Notes: generated by a model not told the origin, from the sequence alone. 20,450 nt of DNA from Paramacrobiotus richtersi (GCA_034698045.1 JAQGAU010001228.1:1-20450), one strand, 5' to 3'. Counted from the stretch's first letter, positions 1-10,478 are shown. Numbers and translations: made by a program.

Positions 1-860
1 AATCCCATCTGGCGCCGTTCTACTTTTCCACTGAAGATGTGTATTAAATTATGCAAAGTATTTCATATTCGTCGACTATTTTTGGCTTATTTATAATCCC
101 GCTCTCCGAACGTTGTATGGTCGCGCCGTCAAGTACCATAAGCATTTTTGCAGTCGTATGCCAATTTGGCTTTGTTTTATCTTTTCGTTCTCCGGCAGTA
201 TTATCGCAAATAAAGTCTTCACTTTAATTTACAATCGTAATCAACTGATACGGTGGTTTATTGTTAGCAATGAACATTTTCTTATATCTGCAATGTGTCG
301 CTGTTGGAGAAATCGAGAGACGTGCCGTTGAAACGATCTGTTAACTACCACTGCCCCCAAACATAGTGAAAAATTCAGAAAAAATTCATACTGATGTATT
401 TTATAGAAAAATGCTTTATCAATCAAAGATCTATAATACGGACCTCACGGTACAGAAACCTAACTAACCAACTCGAAACCCAACCAACATGATCTTTACG
501 TGCTAAATTTAATTGTAACACAACGGAATATTCGAAATTACTTAAGTACCGTAAATCCTAAAAAAAAGATAAATGTATAGAGTAAATACATACCTATAAT
601 AAATATGCGCTTGTGCACTGTATATGCGACTACAGCCGTATGATTTTCGTAAATTTGCATATACATATACTCGAATTGTCAAAGGACACAAGTAAACAGT
701 AGATCAAAGAAACGAACCCTAACTGAAAAATGTTAGCAAGCCTAATTAGCGAAAAAAACACGTGTTTTTTTCGCTGGTTGAATCAGCAGTCCCCATAACG
801 CAGATGTCATTGTCTCGCTTTTCAGGAACATTTTAGCTTTCCCATCATCTCGAAACCGAT
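1..860. other. Unassigned left flank, no gene recognised
   Basis: AT-rich sequence with no convincing coding region. The short open frames here (for example 113-331) lack an ATG start or any recognisable motif. It contains a small CATATA-type simple repeat near 658-672 and a 28-bp perfect palindrome at 748-775, listed separately. Confidence 0.5.
748..775. repeat. Perfect 28-bp palindrome centred on CACGTG
   Basis: The left arm is AGCG, seven A, CAC. The right arm is its exact reverse complement (GTG, seven T, CGCT), with no spacer. The centre forms CACGTG, an E-box. It lies about 85 bases before the retrotransposon-derived frame at 861. It could be a cruciform or hairpin, an E-box, or a remnant of an element end; its role is unknown. 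Confidence 0.9.
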
Positions 861-1970
861 TTGTTGCACCAATTCGATCAATTCGATCAATTGATTCGAT
901 TAAAGGCAGAGCGTATCACTAACGTAAAGATGACCGCGAGCGTTTGGCAGCAGGCTTCCCTGCCTACGAAATTTGGTGGATTGGGGTTACTGCGTGCCTT
1001 GGATATAGCACTCCCCGCATACATTGCTTCGTTGGAAGCAGCGTCAGAGTATATCCAATGTATCATTTCTGGACTGTCTGCCGCTTCGTTGACTGCAGTC
1101 GTGGTAGAAGAATGGGCCAATCGGACCAGTTTGGAGCTTCCTCCGCTCGAATGTCGGAGGTTCCAGTCAGTGTGGACGAATGCGCAGTACACCAGTACCT
1201 TGGCATCCATGATGGAGACCGCCGACGTCTTTACCTCTTCGCGTCTGTTGGCTGTATCCTCATCGGAGTCTAGGGCCTGGTTATCGGCGTTGCCCGTCTC
1301 CACCTTTGGAAACCTCCTTGAAGATTCTCACCTGAGGATCGCGGTTGCTCTGCGGTTGGGTGGCGAGATTTGCAAAGAGCATCGGTGTCAATGCAAAGCC
1401 CTTGTCGACGTCTTTGGTCACCATGGTTTGAGCTGTAAACGCAGCAAAGGTCGCCATCCAAGACATTCGGCCTTGAATGACGTAGTCCGTCGCGCCCTCA
1501 TTTCGGCTAATGTTCCCGCAGTCCGGGAACCTCCAGGTTTGGATCGAGGCGATGGTAAGCGTCCGGACGGGATGACTTTGATGCCCTGGAAATCCGGTAT
1601 GCCTCTCGTGTGGGACGTGACGGTTGCCGACACGTTCGCGATTTCGTACATCGCCCGGACCACTTCGCAGTGTGGTGCGGCCGCTGATCAACGGGAACGA
1701 GAAAAGGAACGCCGTTACAACGCCTTAGCAGACCGATATATCGTTCAGCCAGTTGCTCTGGAAACTATGGGAAGTTGGGGCACGCAGGCCAAGGCGTTTC
1801 TGAAGGACGTCGGACGCCGAATTCGAGAAAGCAATGGAAACCCTCGCTCAATGGAGTTTCTTCGCCAGCGTATAAGCGTAGAAATTCAGAGAGGGAATGG
1901 AATATGCGTTCTGGGAACCGTAGATTCCTCTAAGGAGATGGAGGATGTATTTTTAATGTTTAACGTGTAA
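861..1970 (+). mobile_element. C-terminal part of a retrotransposon protein (probably LINE-like)
   Basis: An open frame of 369 codons that begins without an ATG (the first ATG is at 930). In order it shows: a LPTKFGGLGL motif (about residues 35-44), which in this protein class follows the reverse transcriptase; a variable helical stretch; a Cys/His cluster (C171, C176, C178, H187, H188, C192) followed by SKGRHPRH and a conserved LND; then GKRPDG with an Asp 16 residues further on in VWDVTVADT; and a terminal QRGN..VLGT. The RPD...D arrangement suggests a PD-(D/E)XK restriction-like endonuclease, as in LINEs of the R2/CRE/NeSL kind. I know this domain set as a common protein class in cnidarian, tick and other metazoan genomes, but I am not certain of its clade. 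Only the C-terminal part is here, with no reverse transcriptase core in this window, so this is a partial and probably immobile copy. Confidence 0.65.
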
Positions 1971-2038
1971 CGCATGTGTTGTTTTGTTTTGGTTGTGGTA
2001 CGGAAATTTAGTTATACATGCACATATTGAAACAATGA

Positions 2039-2044
2039 AATAAA
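2039..2044 (+). promoter_or_regulatory. Poly(A) signal-like AATAAA after the retrotransposon frame
   Basis: AATAAA lies 69 bases after the stop of the retrotransposon-derived frame. A T-rich run follows (ATTTTGTTTTATTTGTTG), which suits a cleavage and polyadenylation region. It may be the 3' end of the element. Confidence 0.4.
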
Positions 2045-2332
2045 ATTTTGTTTTATTTGTTGCACCGTACGAGTACTGTGGAAACATATAGCCATCTGCC
2101 GTATGGTCAAAAAACAACAGTAACGGACTGAATTGCGAGCGACTACGACGAGCGGTTAGTTTAATCACTGTGAAGAGCGAAACAAACACGCAGCAGTCGG
2201 TATGCCACGATTATGCTATTGAGCGGGTTGATTTTTTGGTGCGTAGTTAGGGTCGTGGATGTGGCGACAGACAGTGCAATATTTGCACGGCTAGCGCTTC
2301 CTATGTTTGACCACTGATGACCAGCATATCCC

Positions 2333-2339
2333 TATATAA
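2333..2339 (+). promoter_or_regulatory. Putative TATA box of the secreted repeat-protein gene
   Basis: TATATAA lies 185 bases before the signal-peptide ATG at 2524. Initiation about 30 bases downstream would give a 5' UTR of about 160 bases. No other TATA box was favoured between here and the ATG. Confidence 0.45.
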
Positions 2340-2523
2340 CCAACACACTGCCAAGCATTCACGCTTGGCTTTTGTAACAAATATCATTGTCATATAACAC
2401 TATCCGTCGAATATGTACACTAGGTTTAGTGAATTATTAACAGTCTATTGTCGGTTTTGCAGATGTATTGCACAATACATAGATGAACAACGATGCAGTA
2501 CATTGTTCCTGGAATAGATCAGT

Positions 2524-5500
2524 ATGATGAAATTTGTGTTGTTTCATATTGTGCTTCTCCTGATATGTTTACACAATGTGTTTGGAGTTATACAACTGCA
2601 GGTACTGTTAGTTAGGATATGAGTCAGTTGAAGTGAGATTCTATGGATTCACGATATGCAATCTATTACGAATCCCCGCGTTGACAGGAAGTGTGAAAGT
2701 TGTGATGCTTCGAAACCATCCCTGCTGTTATAGACGGATATATAACATATACATACGCTATATATAACAGGCAAATGAATGCACCGATTGTTTGTGTAGG
2801 ATCGTCAGAATCTAGCCGGAACAGGCGGCGTGACATGCTCCCAATCCATGTACACCGGAACCATCGCGGATACAGCACAGCCGGGGACGTTCGTACTGCG
2901 GGTATCGGCGACGGATAGCGGTGGGGGCACGGTCAAGTACCACCTGCCGGATAGCACGCTGACCAAATTCCACGTCCATCCCGCTACCGGCGATATCACC
3001 GTCACCTCCTCCCTCCTCCGGATGTTCATGGGCAAACGCTTCCGGGCCTCCTTTGACTTCCAAGTCAGAGCCGCTTCCGTCAACAATCCCAGTAACGTGG
3101 GTATACGCGGCTAAACAACTTGACATGTGCTTCCTGTGTTTAACTTGCTCCCGGACTTGGAGGAAACATTGCTATGAACTATATATTGAGTATTCCTGAC
3201 GTACATATGTACTGTCAGATATATACATATCATATAGGCACGCCGCACCGGTGATTTAGTTCTCAAGAAAACCTCGCAAACTGAACAATGACAAACAACC
3301 AGATCATACTAAAGTAAGCATTTCAATGTGGAAATTACTTGGATGTGAAAACGATAAGGTCGATCAACGAGTAAACAACGGGAGCACCTTTCACTATCTT
3401 AAGGTGCTGCGGTATTATCAATGTGCCGGATTGATGTAGATGCATATAGGGCTTCGTTGCTTATATCTCTACGTATATTCTCAATAAAGTCGTAAGTTTC
3501 TCTACGTATACATACTTATATCACGGTAGATACAGCCCAGAATTAGCGACGTACGTCCATAGTATACCATAGCTAATATTGCAGTTCTGCGAGAGTATCG
3601 TACGGGTCAACCTGGTCTCCACCAACCGCCAAGAATCGCCCATGTCCGCCGCCCTCATCTTCGGCCAGAACAGCTACCAGTTCACAGCGCCCGGTTGCGC
3701 CACCGGGTCGACCGTGGGCCAGATCGCCGCCCAACCCTCCAGCGACGGCTCCTCCGTCACATATTCCATCGCCAACGGCAACCCGTTCTACGCCATTAAC
3801 TCACAGACCGGCGTCATCTTCATTGCCGACACCCCACCCTCTGGCACCCAGTCGTTGACGGTCATCGCCCAGAGCGGCAGCCGCCACAGCATCGCAGTCT
3901 CCGTCCCGGTGACCATCAACGCCAACTGCAACGGTAACAAGCAGAGCGTTATCGGCAACGATCCCAACCCGACAGCCAATCAGAACACGCTGTTCAGTCA
4001 GAGTAGCTACTCCTTCACCACCAGTACGTGCAGCGGTGGGGGGACGGTCGGGCAGATCTTCTCCCAGGCGTTTGGGTCGACGGTGCTCTTCTCCATTTCA
4101 CCGGCCAACAGTCTGTTCAGTATCAACTCCCAGACGGGACAGATCTCCTCAGTGGGACCGCTGCCACCGGGAACCAACACCAATACATTGACGGTGACGG
4201 CGTCGTCCAGTAGTGGACAGATGGGGACGGTACCCGTGACCATTACCAGCATCTGTCCCGGTGGTGGAGGTGGAGGAGGCGGAACCACCCCGCCGGTGTC
4301 CAGTCCGGTTAACTTCTTCCAGAATAGTTACCAGTTTGCGTCCCAGGCGTGCACCACGGGATCCGTGGTCGGGACTGTTTCCGCGCAGTTCTTTGGTGAT
4401 GGTTTACAGTAAGCGCCGGCTTCTCAGGAACATGAACGTTCAGATGGGAACTATTATTATTTGCAGGTATTCGATACAAGGCGGAAATGCATTTTTTGCA
4501 GTTAATCTCGTCAATGGACAGCTAACAATCAGCAATCCACCACCGCCAGGTATCACTCGATGGATTCCGTGGTGAACCTACTGCATTTATAACAGTACTT
4601 ATTATGAATTGTAGGAACATGGTCCCAAACGCTCACGGTTGTGGCGACAACACCTCAAGGTATGTGAATATTTTTTCCAGTGGTGCGCACAATAAAAAGC
4701 ATTGTACTGACTTAAAGGTCAACAAGCCACGGTACCGGTGACGGTCACCAGCACCTGCCAGTCCAGCATCACCCCCACTCCCTCCACTACCCCCTCATCG
4801 GCCGCCGCCATCGGCTTCTCCCAGGCCTCGTACGTCTTCACCCTGAACAACTGCGCGGCGGGGGTGACCATCGGCAACGTATTCGTCCCGGGTCTGGGCG
4901 TCAACCCCGTGTACACCATCCAACCGAGCAATCCCTTCTTCACCGTCAACAGCGCCACCGGCCAGGTCACCAGCCTCCAAGCCCCACCCACCGGCCCGCA
5001 GTCATTCAACGTCCAAGCGGTACTGTCCACCGGGCAGACCTTCATTGCGCCCGTCACCGTCTTCACCGTCGACACCGGCCCGGTCTTCCCGCCGTCGTAC
5101 AGCTTTTTCCATGTGGCCTGTAACCCGGGCACCCCGGTGGGCCAGGTGTCGGCGTCGTCCTGCGGAACGGGGATCGTGTACAACATCATCGGGGGCAGTC
5201 AGTTCTACAGCATCAACCCCAACACCGGACAGATCGCCATTCTGACGGTCCCGCCGGCCGGGTCCCAGCGGGTCGTTATCCAGGCCACGTCGCTGTCCGG
5301 GCAGACCACCACGGTCCCGGTGGTGCTGACGTCCAACTGCAATAGCGCCGGGATGGGTCAGCCGCAGATACCACAAGTGCCGGTACCCGGCGGAAGTCCC
5401 GGACCGGTGTACGGAGTCCCCATGTCCGCCGGGCCGCTGATCCAGACCAACCCGTATGCGGCGTACCAGTCGGTGCTGGCCAATGCCTACGCCAATCAGC

Positions 5501-5733
5501 TAATGCAGTACCAGCAGTACCTCAGCTCACAGCTGGGCAATCTGGTCAACAATCATGCTAATCAGATCAACATGGGTAATACCGGGAAACCGCCGTATAA
5601 CGGGCCAGGACGGGGAATGCAACAACAGCAGCAGCAGCAGCAGCAGCAACAGCATCTGGAGATGGAGCACGGGCACGGGCGCTATGGGCATGAAAGGCCG
5701 CCAGCGCATATACAAGGAGGGCTGCAGAAATAA
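2524..5733 (+). CDS. Secreted protein with five cadherin-like, cysteine-bounded repeats (780 aa)
   Basis: Exons: 2524-2601, 2800-3096, 3585-4408, 4467-4549, 4615-4659, 4718-5733. Introns are GT-AG and phases match (0,0,2,1,1), giving 780 residues. Residues 1-21 form a signal peptide (hydrophobic core VLFHIVLLLICL, likely cleavage after VFG). Exon 2 encodes one divergent domain. Five clearer repeats follow, starting near residues 151, 262, 369, 476 and 567. Their shared pattern is F.Q.SY.F...C..G..VG, then YSI...NPFF.IN..TGQI, then PPxG, then L.V.A, then VPVT(I/V)TS.C. The F.IN..TG.I core is typical of cadherin folds, but the calcium motifs (DRE, DxND) are missing and a Cys bounds most repeats. 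Residues 350-358 are P followed by eight Gly. The last 130 residues are Gly/Pro/Gln/His-rich with 11 Gln, and no transmembrane segment follows. It is probably extracellular matrix, cuticle or eggshell; function and name are unknown. The exon 2 donor (GTGGGT) is the weakest junction. Confidence 0.72.
5620..5652 (+). repeat. CAG/CAA microsatellite encoding 11 glutamines
   Basis: CAA CAA followed by seven CAG codons, CAA and CAG, in frame inside the last exon of the secreted repeat protein. Copy number may vary between individuals. Confidence 0.95.
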
Positions 5734-5867
5734 CTCTTGTGCTCGTTTGTACATGTAGCAGACGGCATTTCTAAGTACTAGTTTTGTTGTACCTACTTGT
5801 TGTATTCAGTTGGTAACTAACTCGGGAATTACGAAAGATTGGTGTTTGTACAGGTGTGCTTACGTAC

Positions 5868-5873
5868 AATAAA
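5868..5873 (+). promoter_or_regulatory. Poly(A) signal of the secreted repeat-protein gene
   Basis: AATAAA lies 135 bases after the TAA at 5731-5733, in the expected place for the end of this transcript. Confidence 0.6.
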
Positions 5874-6342
5874 TCAGCATGATATACTCGACAAAAATGA
5901 AAATAAGTACATTAATGCTTCTTAGCGGACCTGCTGCGACCTTTTCACGTAAACATCCACCGTGACATCGTTTTTCATTTTTTCTAAACACATGAATACG
6001 AAGAAATGGGCCGACAGCCATGCGGACAATTGACCGAACGTTAATTGGATGATTAGTCGGATTATGCCATCCACTCGTTCATGGGCACATGTGGCAAATC
6101 AGGATTTTGGCAAAAAAAGAGACTGCTTCAGAGGCGAGGCATGGATCATTGTCAGCACACTTGCAGGCTTCTGTGCTTACAATGGCCCAAGCAGAAGCGC
6201 AGTGTTGGCATGGAAGAACATTCATTCCGATGGCACACTGTTTCTGCCGGAGCCATCTACGCACTACTCACACCGCAAATGGCCGTTGTGGTCACCACGT
6301 CCATCCTCATCATTTACAGTCGGTTTCTCAATATTCACATCG

Positions 6343-6425
6343 CAAAATTTGTGCTGCCGCGGGGGATCGAACCGGCGATCCGGGCACGGTTGCCGGATGC
6401 GATAGCCACTGGGCTATCGAGCATC
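6343..6425 (-). pseudogene. tRNA-like Pol III unit (tRNA pseudogene or SINE head)
   Basis: Read on the minus strand, TAGCCCAGTGG (6406-6416) matches the A box consensus. GGTTCGATCCC (6363-6373) matches the B box and keeps the TTCGA T-loop core. The two are 32 bases apart. A TTTT run follows the 3' end at about 6343-6346, a possible Pol III terminator. The D-arm region forms a clean GATAGC/GCTATC hairpin, and TCCGG/CCGGA can pair as an anticodon-like stem. The acceptor ends and most of the T stem do not pair, so it is unlikely to be a working tRNA. A decayed tRNA or the head of a tRNA-derived SINE fits better. Confidence 0.45.
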
Positions 6426-7259
6426 GTTACTAAGTTTGTTAGCGAGATTTTAACGCTTAAGCCGATTGCGTAACAGACGACTCTTGTGCACGTGTTGCAG
6501 TGTACGGCCATGAAATGGCACATGTACAGTACAGCAAAACGGGTTGTACGTACTGCATTGTGCAGGACTGTCATATGAATCGGTCCATATAATTATGTAC
6601 CTGAAACCATGGTCCGAACTGACATGTGATTTCAAAATGTGTTTGTAAACTTGTTTGTACATCTGTTTGTAAATTTTCAGCATTCGTTGTGCGGTAATTT
6701 ATGAGAGAATATGCAGTACCATAGGAAAATCGAAAGTTGCGCTGTCACATGCCGATCATATTGAGTATGTATCGTTGCTGTTTATAACACATACAGTACG
6801 TAATTACAGTGTTGATGGATTCGCCAGCAAAACGAGCAATACGGTATAAACGTATGAGAAGAACTTTGCTAATTTTGATTATTAGATGTGGGTCCGAATC
6901 TGTTGCTCATTGAGGCTACAGTACTGTACTGTACTGGAGTTTGTTTGTTTGTGCACTGAATGGCAACGTCATGAATTTGAATAACAATGCTTGTCCAGCC
7001 AGGATCAACTGACCATTATACACCAGAAATAGATAATGACTGTCGCTTCTACAAATGCCGGTTGATGAATCTACTGGCAAAATAATCACAACTTTTCGCG
7101 CAAATATGTACAGACTGGTTCTGAATAACGATCCCAACATGTATCTACAACACACATAACAAAGCAGACAAAATCCAGTAAATATACAAATCATGTTCAG
7201 CGAACTGCGCCGACACGTGCACCTGTACGTAAAGGTCACAATCACACAACGAGCGAGTC

Positions 7260-8330
7260 TTACGTATGATCCGGCCTAACATCAAATCGCGATTTCCTCC
7301 TGCTACCCGTCTCACCCTTGGAATTCTCACTGCCTCCATCAACGGCCGAATCATACAGGACTTTAGAGTGCTGTTGGCGTAGGCGCGCACGCTGACAGAA
7401 CGCCGCATACCGCGGATCACTCCCCGTCGTTCCTTCCGGAAAGCACACACGTTCGGTGTACACCAACTTGGCGCGCTTGATCGGACAGCGGTTCCAAAAC
7501 GGTGGGTTTTCGTTGGTATCAAATGTGGCATCAATCAGCAGAAGGTCACCGCTGACGGGCTTGTCACTGCGTGCACGTTTCAGTACAGTTTTCCCTGATA
7601 ACAGCGCGTTAGTTTTTCCCGATAACAGCGTATTTGTCGGTTTTTTTATCGGGGCTTTAACCGGGAGTTTCTTATGCGATTCGATTATCACCGGTTTGTT
7701 TGTGTTGCGGTGAGAAAGGTCACGTGGGGCGTTCGCACTGAGCGCTTTCTTCTCTTTTGCTCGAGCTCTTCCATAAGATCGTCCCCGACTATACGCTGTC
7801 TTTTTCTCGCTCTTTTTCGGCGTTTTCGACGCATTCGGTGGTTTAGGCGGTAGGACCGGAGGGAAAGTACCGGGAATGACCCCCAAGGGGGGCGGCGGCA
7901 CCTTGGTGCATTCTGGTAGGATGATTTCGGGTTTCTTGACCGTAGGCTGCTCGTAGCTTATTGGAACGGCTAGTTCATGTATATTTCTATTGAACTGCGT
8001 CGTATGTACCGGTAGCGGTGTCGGGAGGGCGGCTACGTGGGGCGGTGTGCCCCAAAAGGCATCTGCACCGCAAACGCTATAGTTATGCGGTAGCGCGACG
8101 GGCATGGTGTAGGTGTTATCGGCGCTGAACGGCGCAACGCTAGCGTCCGCCTGTAGCTCGGCCTTGGAGCGAAACCTGTAGCGCTCGTGTACGAGAGGCA
8201 CGGGCGCCGCGCATGCACTGCCGGGAAAGCCGTTTGGGACAAACTGTGCTTGACTGTGACAGGAGGGGCTAGCTTGCCATGGGAGAAAGTTGGGCTCGTA
8301 CAGTGCCTTGGGCTTGTAATATGAGAACAT
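7260..8330 (-). CDS. Basic, proline-rich, mostly disordered orphan protein (356 aa)
   Basis: One uninterrupted frame from ATG at 8328-8330 to TAA at 7260-7262. An in-frame stop at 8349-8351 fixes the ATG as the earliest start. I do not recognise the family. Residues 1-135 are aromatic- and proline-containing with low order. Residues 144-166 are proline-rich (VPPPPLG, FPPVLPPKPP). Residues 168-255 are very rich in Lys, Arg and Ser (KKSEKK, RGRSYGRARAKEKK) and could hold a nuclear localisation signal. LLSGKT is repeated at about 235-240 and 243-248. Residues 260-320 look more ordered (GDLLLIDATF, NPPFWNRCPIKRAKLVYTERVCF). There is no signal peptide or membrane segment. A nuclear or nucleic-acid-binding role is only a guess. 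The sustained frame, complex composition and higher GC than the flanks support a real gene. A donor-like GTAAGG just upstream could mean an unseen 5' exon. Confidence 0.6.
   Translation of the reverse strand: MFSYYKPKALYEPNFLPWQASPSCHSQAQFVPNGFPGSACAAPVPLVHERYRFRSKAELQADASVAPFSADNTYTMPVALPHNYSVCGADAFWGTPPHVAALPTPLPVHTTQFNRNIHELAVPISYEQPTVKKPEIILPECTKVPPPPLGVIPGTFPPVLPPKPPNASKTPKKSEKKTAYSRGRSYGRARAKEKKALSANAPRDLSHRNTNKPVIIESHKKLPVKAPIKKPTNTLLSGKTNALLSGKTVLKRARSDKPVSGDLLLIDATFDTNENPPFWNRCPIKRAKLVYTERVCFPEGTTGSDPRYAAFCQRARLRQQHSKVLYDSAVDGGSENSKGETGSRRKSRFDVRPDHT
7587..7634 (-). repeat. Two-copy tandem repeat (about 24 bp) within the orphan gene
   Basis: Two adjacent near-identical units containing GATAACAGCG (plus-strand reading) encode the doubled LLSGKT motif at residues 235-248. 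This is a recent internal duplication in the Lys-rich part of the protein. Confidence 0.7.
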
Positions 8331-8670
8331 GAGATTATACAGCGCGCCTTACTTGTCAGTTAAGTGTGCCCTTTACGCAAATTCTGCTCACTACCGGCTG
8401 ATCTGCAATCGAATATGTTTTTCTCAATGAAAGAAGAATTAAAATTACGGGTATTTAACGGTGTTTGGAAGAAGTTAATTTTTGCAAAAATTTCTAATCA
8501 CTTGTTCGAAACTGTTATCCGCACGACGTACTTGCGATAGTGAATGCCGTAGCGTTGCTAAGCGGTTTTTGTTTATTTTTTAACAGCTAAACTGTTACAT
8601 TACTGATTAGTGAAATCTGCTTAAATGATAGGGAAAAAGTTAAATAATTAACAGACTCTGGCAGGATATT

Positions 8671-8973
8671 ATGGAGCATAGAACGTGGAAAACACGTCCT
8701 AATACTGGAGACTTTGATTATCGATTTAGCGAACTAATCAAATATTATATAATCTTCAATTTGTTGACTGTTGATCAAGGGTGTAAATATTGGGATTTTC
8801 ACGGAAGTTTATGCGTTAATAATAGTAAATTAATTATGGAAAGCCGTAGATTTGCCAGATACTGCGCATCGGACTGTCTGGAAAGTTTGCCAGCGAAGGA
8901 TTACTTACATCATTACTGGCTCGGCAAGGAAGCCGTAATGTGGCGAAATTATGTTATTTTGAGCAACATTTAA
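8671..8973 (+). CDS. Doubtful small ORF (100 aa), unrecognised
   Basis: An ATG-started frame of 100 codons in AT-rich surroundings. The composition looks protein-like: four Trp, scattered Cys, and charged and aromatic residues mixed (KYWDFHGSLC, HHYWLGKEAVMW). I recognise no domain, signal peptide or neighbour relation. It could be a small lineage-specific protein, an exon of something larger, or chance. Confidence 0.25.
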   Translation: MEHRTWKTRPNTGDFDYRFSELIKYYIIFNLLTVDQGCKYWDFHGSLCVNNSKLIMESRRFARYCASDCLESLPAKDYLHHYWLGKEAVMWRNYVILSNI

Positions 8974-9248
8974 TCCGTTTATTCCATTTTTATCTTGGAC
9001 GCGCCTATCTATAACCCAGATTATTCCTGATCAACGAAGAATCAGACGTCGATGTTATTCGTAACGGACCACCACAAGTGCGCAGTTCGGGCAAGAAATA
9101 TATCTTGTTTCTTGGTCTTTTGCGATCACCGCATCACCTTTCGCAACTTATACAAATCGCGTGGGATAATCTGTTTATTCATCATTTCCAGCAACAAATC
9201 AGGATTCATGTCTTACATAAGTTATGTGGAATTGTTTTACGTACAGAT

Positions 9249-9320
9249 ATAATTTATGATTCAATTTAATTTATAATTATACTTTATTTAATTTAATAGT
9301 TTAGTTTATAATTTATAATG
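9249..9320. repeat. AT-rich low-complexity tract
   Basis: About 72 bases almost without G or C, built from variants of TTTAATTTATAATT. Simple-sequence DNA with no evident function. Confidence 0.6.
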
Positions 9321-10478
9321 GTGGTTAAACAATGAATCGCGCTAGATAGTTACAGGATTTGCACATAAACGGATCGGTAATTTTCAAAAATCACAGAGAC
9401 AAAATTGTCTAATGTATTGATTGCCTATGCATTAGAAATAGCATATAATAAAGTAATCGATAATATAATATAAAGTAGTCCCTAAATTGCTTCGGATATT
9501 TTTCATTTATTGTGGAAGTTGTAAATGAAAAAGCATTAGTTTGAGTAATCATTCGAGCTGTACGGAAACTTTTTAACTTAGTTTCATATGCCTCCTATAA
9601 TAACATCGCTGGCGCGCATAAACATCTAAGCATTTTGCTACGTTAAGCGTTAAAACATCCAATCTGGTCTCGTTCATTCAAGCGCGCTTAATACTCGGCA
9701 TCGCGCCCAAAACTGCCTCTGACAATAGCAACAGAAAAACGTTGTTTTAAAAATGACCGGAAACTACGGATGACCCTAATTCATTAAGGCTACATACAGT
9801 ATTAGTAGCTTTAAAGCCAAACCGAGGGCTTATCATGGTACTGTATTAGTACTGATTGTTGAAATGCCAGCCTCGAAACGCTGTATGTGTAATGGGAACT
9901 TTTGGAAAAATAGTGACGGCTGGCTTGTTTTAGGGCATTGGGTGCAGGTGAAAAAAAACTAGTAAAACACATCAACACACAAAAATCAATATGCCATTCG
10001 GTGTGCGCGTGGCCAGGGACAATCCGAGATGACGGGCGTAATCGAGACATGTACATCTGGGAATCCTTTAGTGGAGCCGGGAGGAAGGCAGTGATATACA
10101 GGTGGAGATTAAAACGCTAATCCGGATCGAGTAACCTTCGACCTTTTTTGGCGAATCCCTACGTTGATATCCGCCCGCTGATGCGAGAGAGGGAGCGCGC
10201 GCTAATTGCTAATTTCACCACATGAATATATCTGGTTGCGGTCGGGCCAGGAGCAGTCCATTTAAGCGATGAGCACTACTCGCCGATATTCTTCGGGAAT
10301 CTATGTCGACTCACCTGTAACTACGGGATTTCCGCGTATCATTTACCGTCAGCGCCGCGGCGTGTACCGGCTAACGCCGCGCTCTGCCTCGTTTGCTGAC
10401 TGAATGACACCTTAACTGTGCCAGTTTGTATTCACTTCCTCGAAGCCAGATCAATATTTTAATCTATTGGCTTAAAAA

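Larger units (their letters stand above)
5734..7259. other. Intergenic region with one tRNA-like unit
   Basis: Contains the 3' UTR of the upstream gene and the downstream flank of the minus-strand gene at 7260-8330. Three overlapping short frames at 6049-6473 run in all three phases through the same sequence and show no recognisable motif. Small TACTGTAC-type repeats occur near 6917-6937. I saw no AATAAA on the minus strand close below 7260. Apart from the tRNA-like unit at 6343-6425 I see no gene. Confidence 0.5.
8331..10478. other. AT-rich intergenic region
   Basis: Lies between the divergent 5' ends of the minus-strand orphan and the eclosion hormone gene, so it should hold both promoters. 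The only frame worth noting is 8671-8973. About 10150-10400 is more GC-rich, with GAGCGCGCGC and GCCGCGGCG stretches, as expected for a promoter or 5' UTR of the eclosion hormone gene. No clear TATA box was found for either gene. Confidence 0.45.

Noticed and set aside
887-1691. Antisense frames opposite the retrotransposon-derived frame
   Set aside because: Composition mirrors the sense codons; no independent motif.
2805-5376. Antisense and alternate-frame ORFs across the secreted repeat-protein exons
   Set aside because: GC-rich repeat exons create long shadow frames; the sense frame explains the repeats, phases and cysteines.
6049-6473. Three overlapping plus-strand frames of 114-130 codons
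   Set aside because: All three phases are open over the same stretch, none shows a motif, and they run into the tRNA-like unit. This is chance lack of stops.
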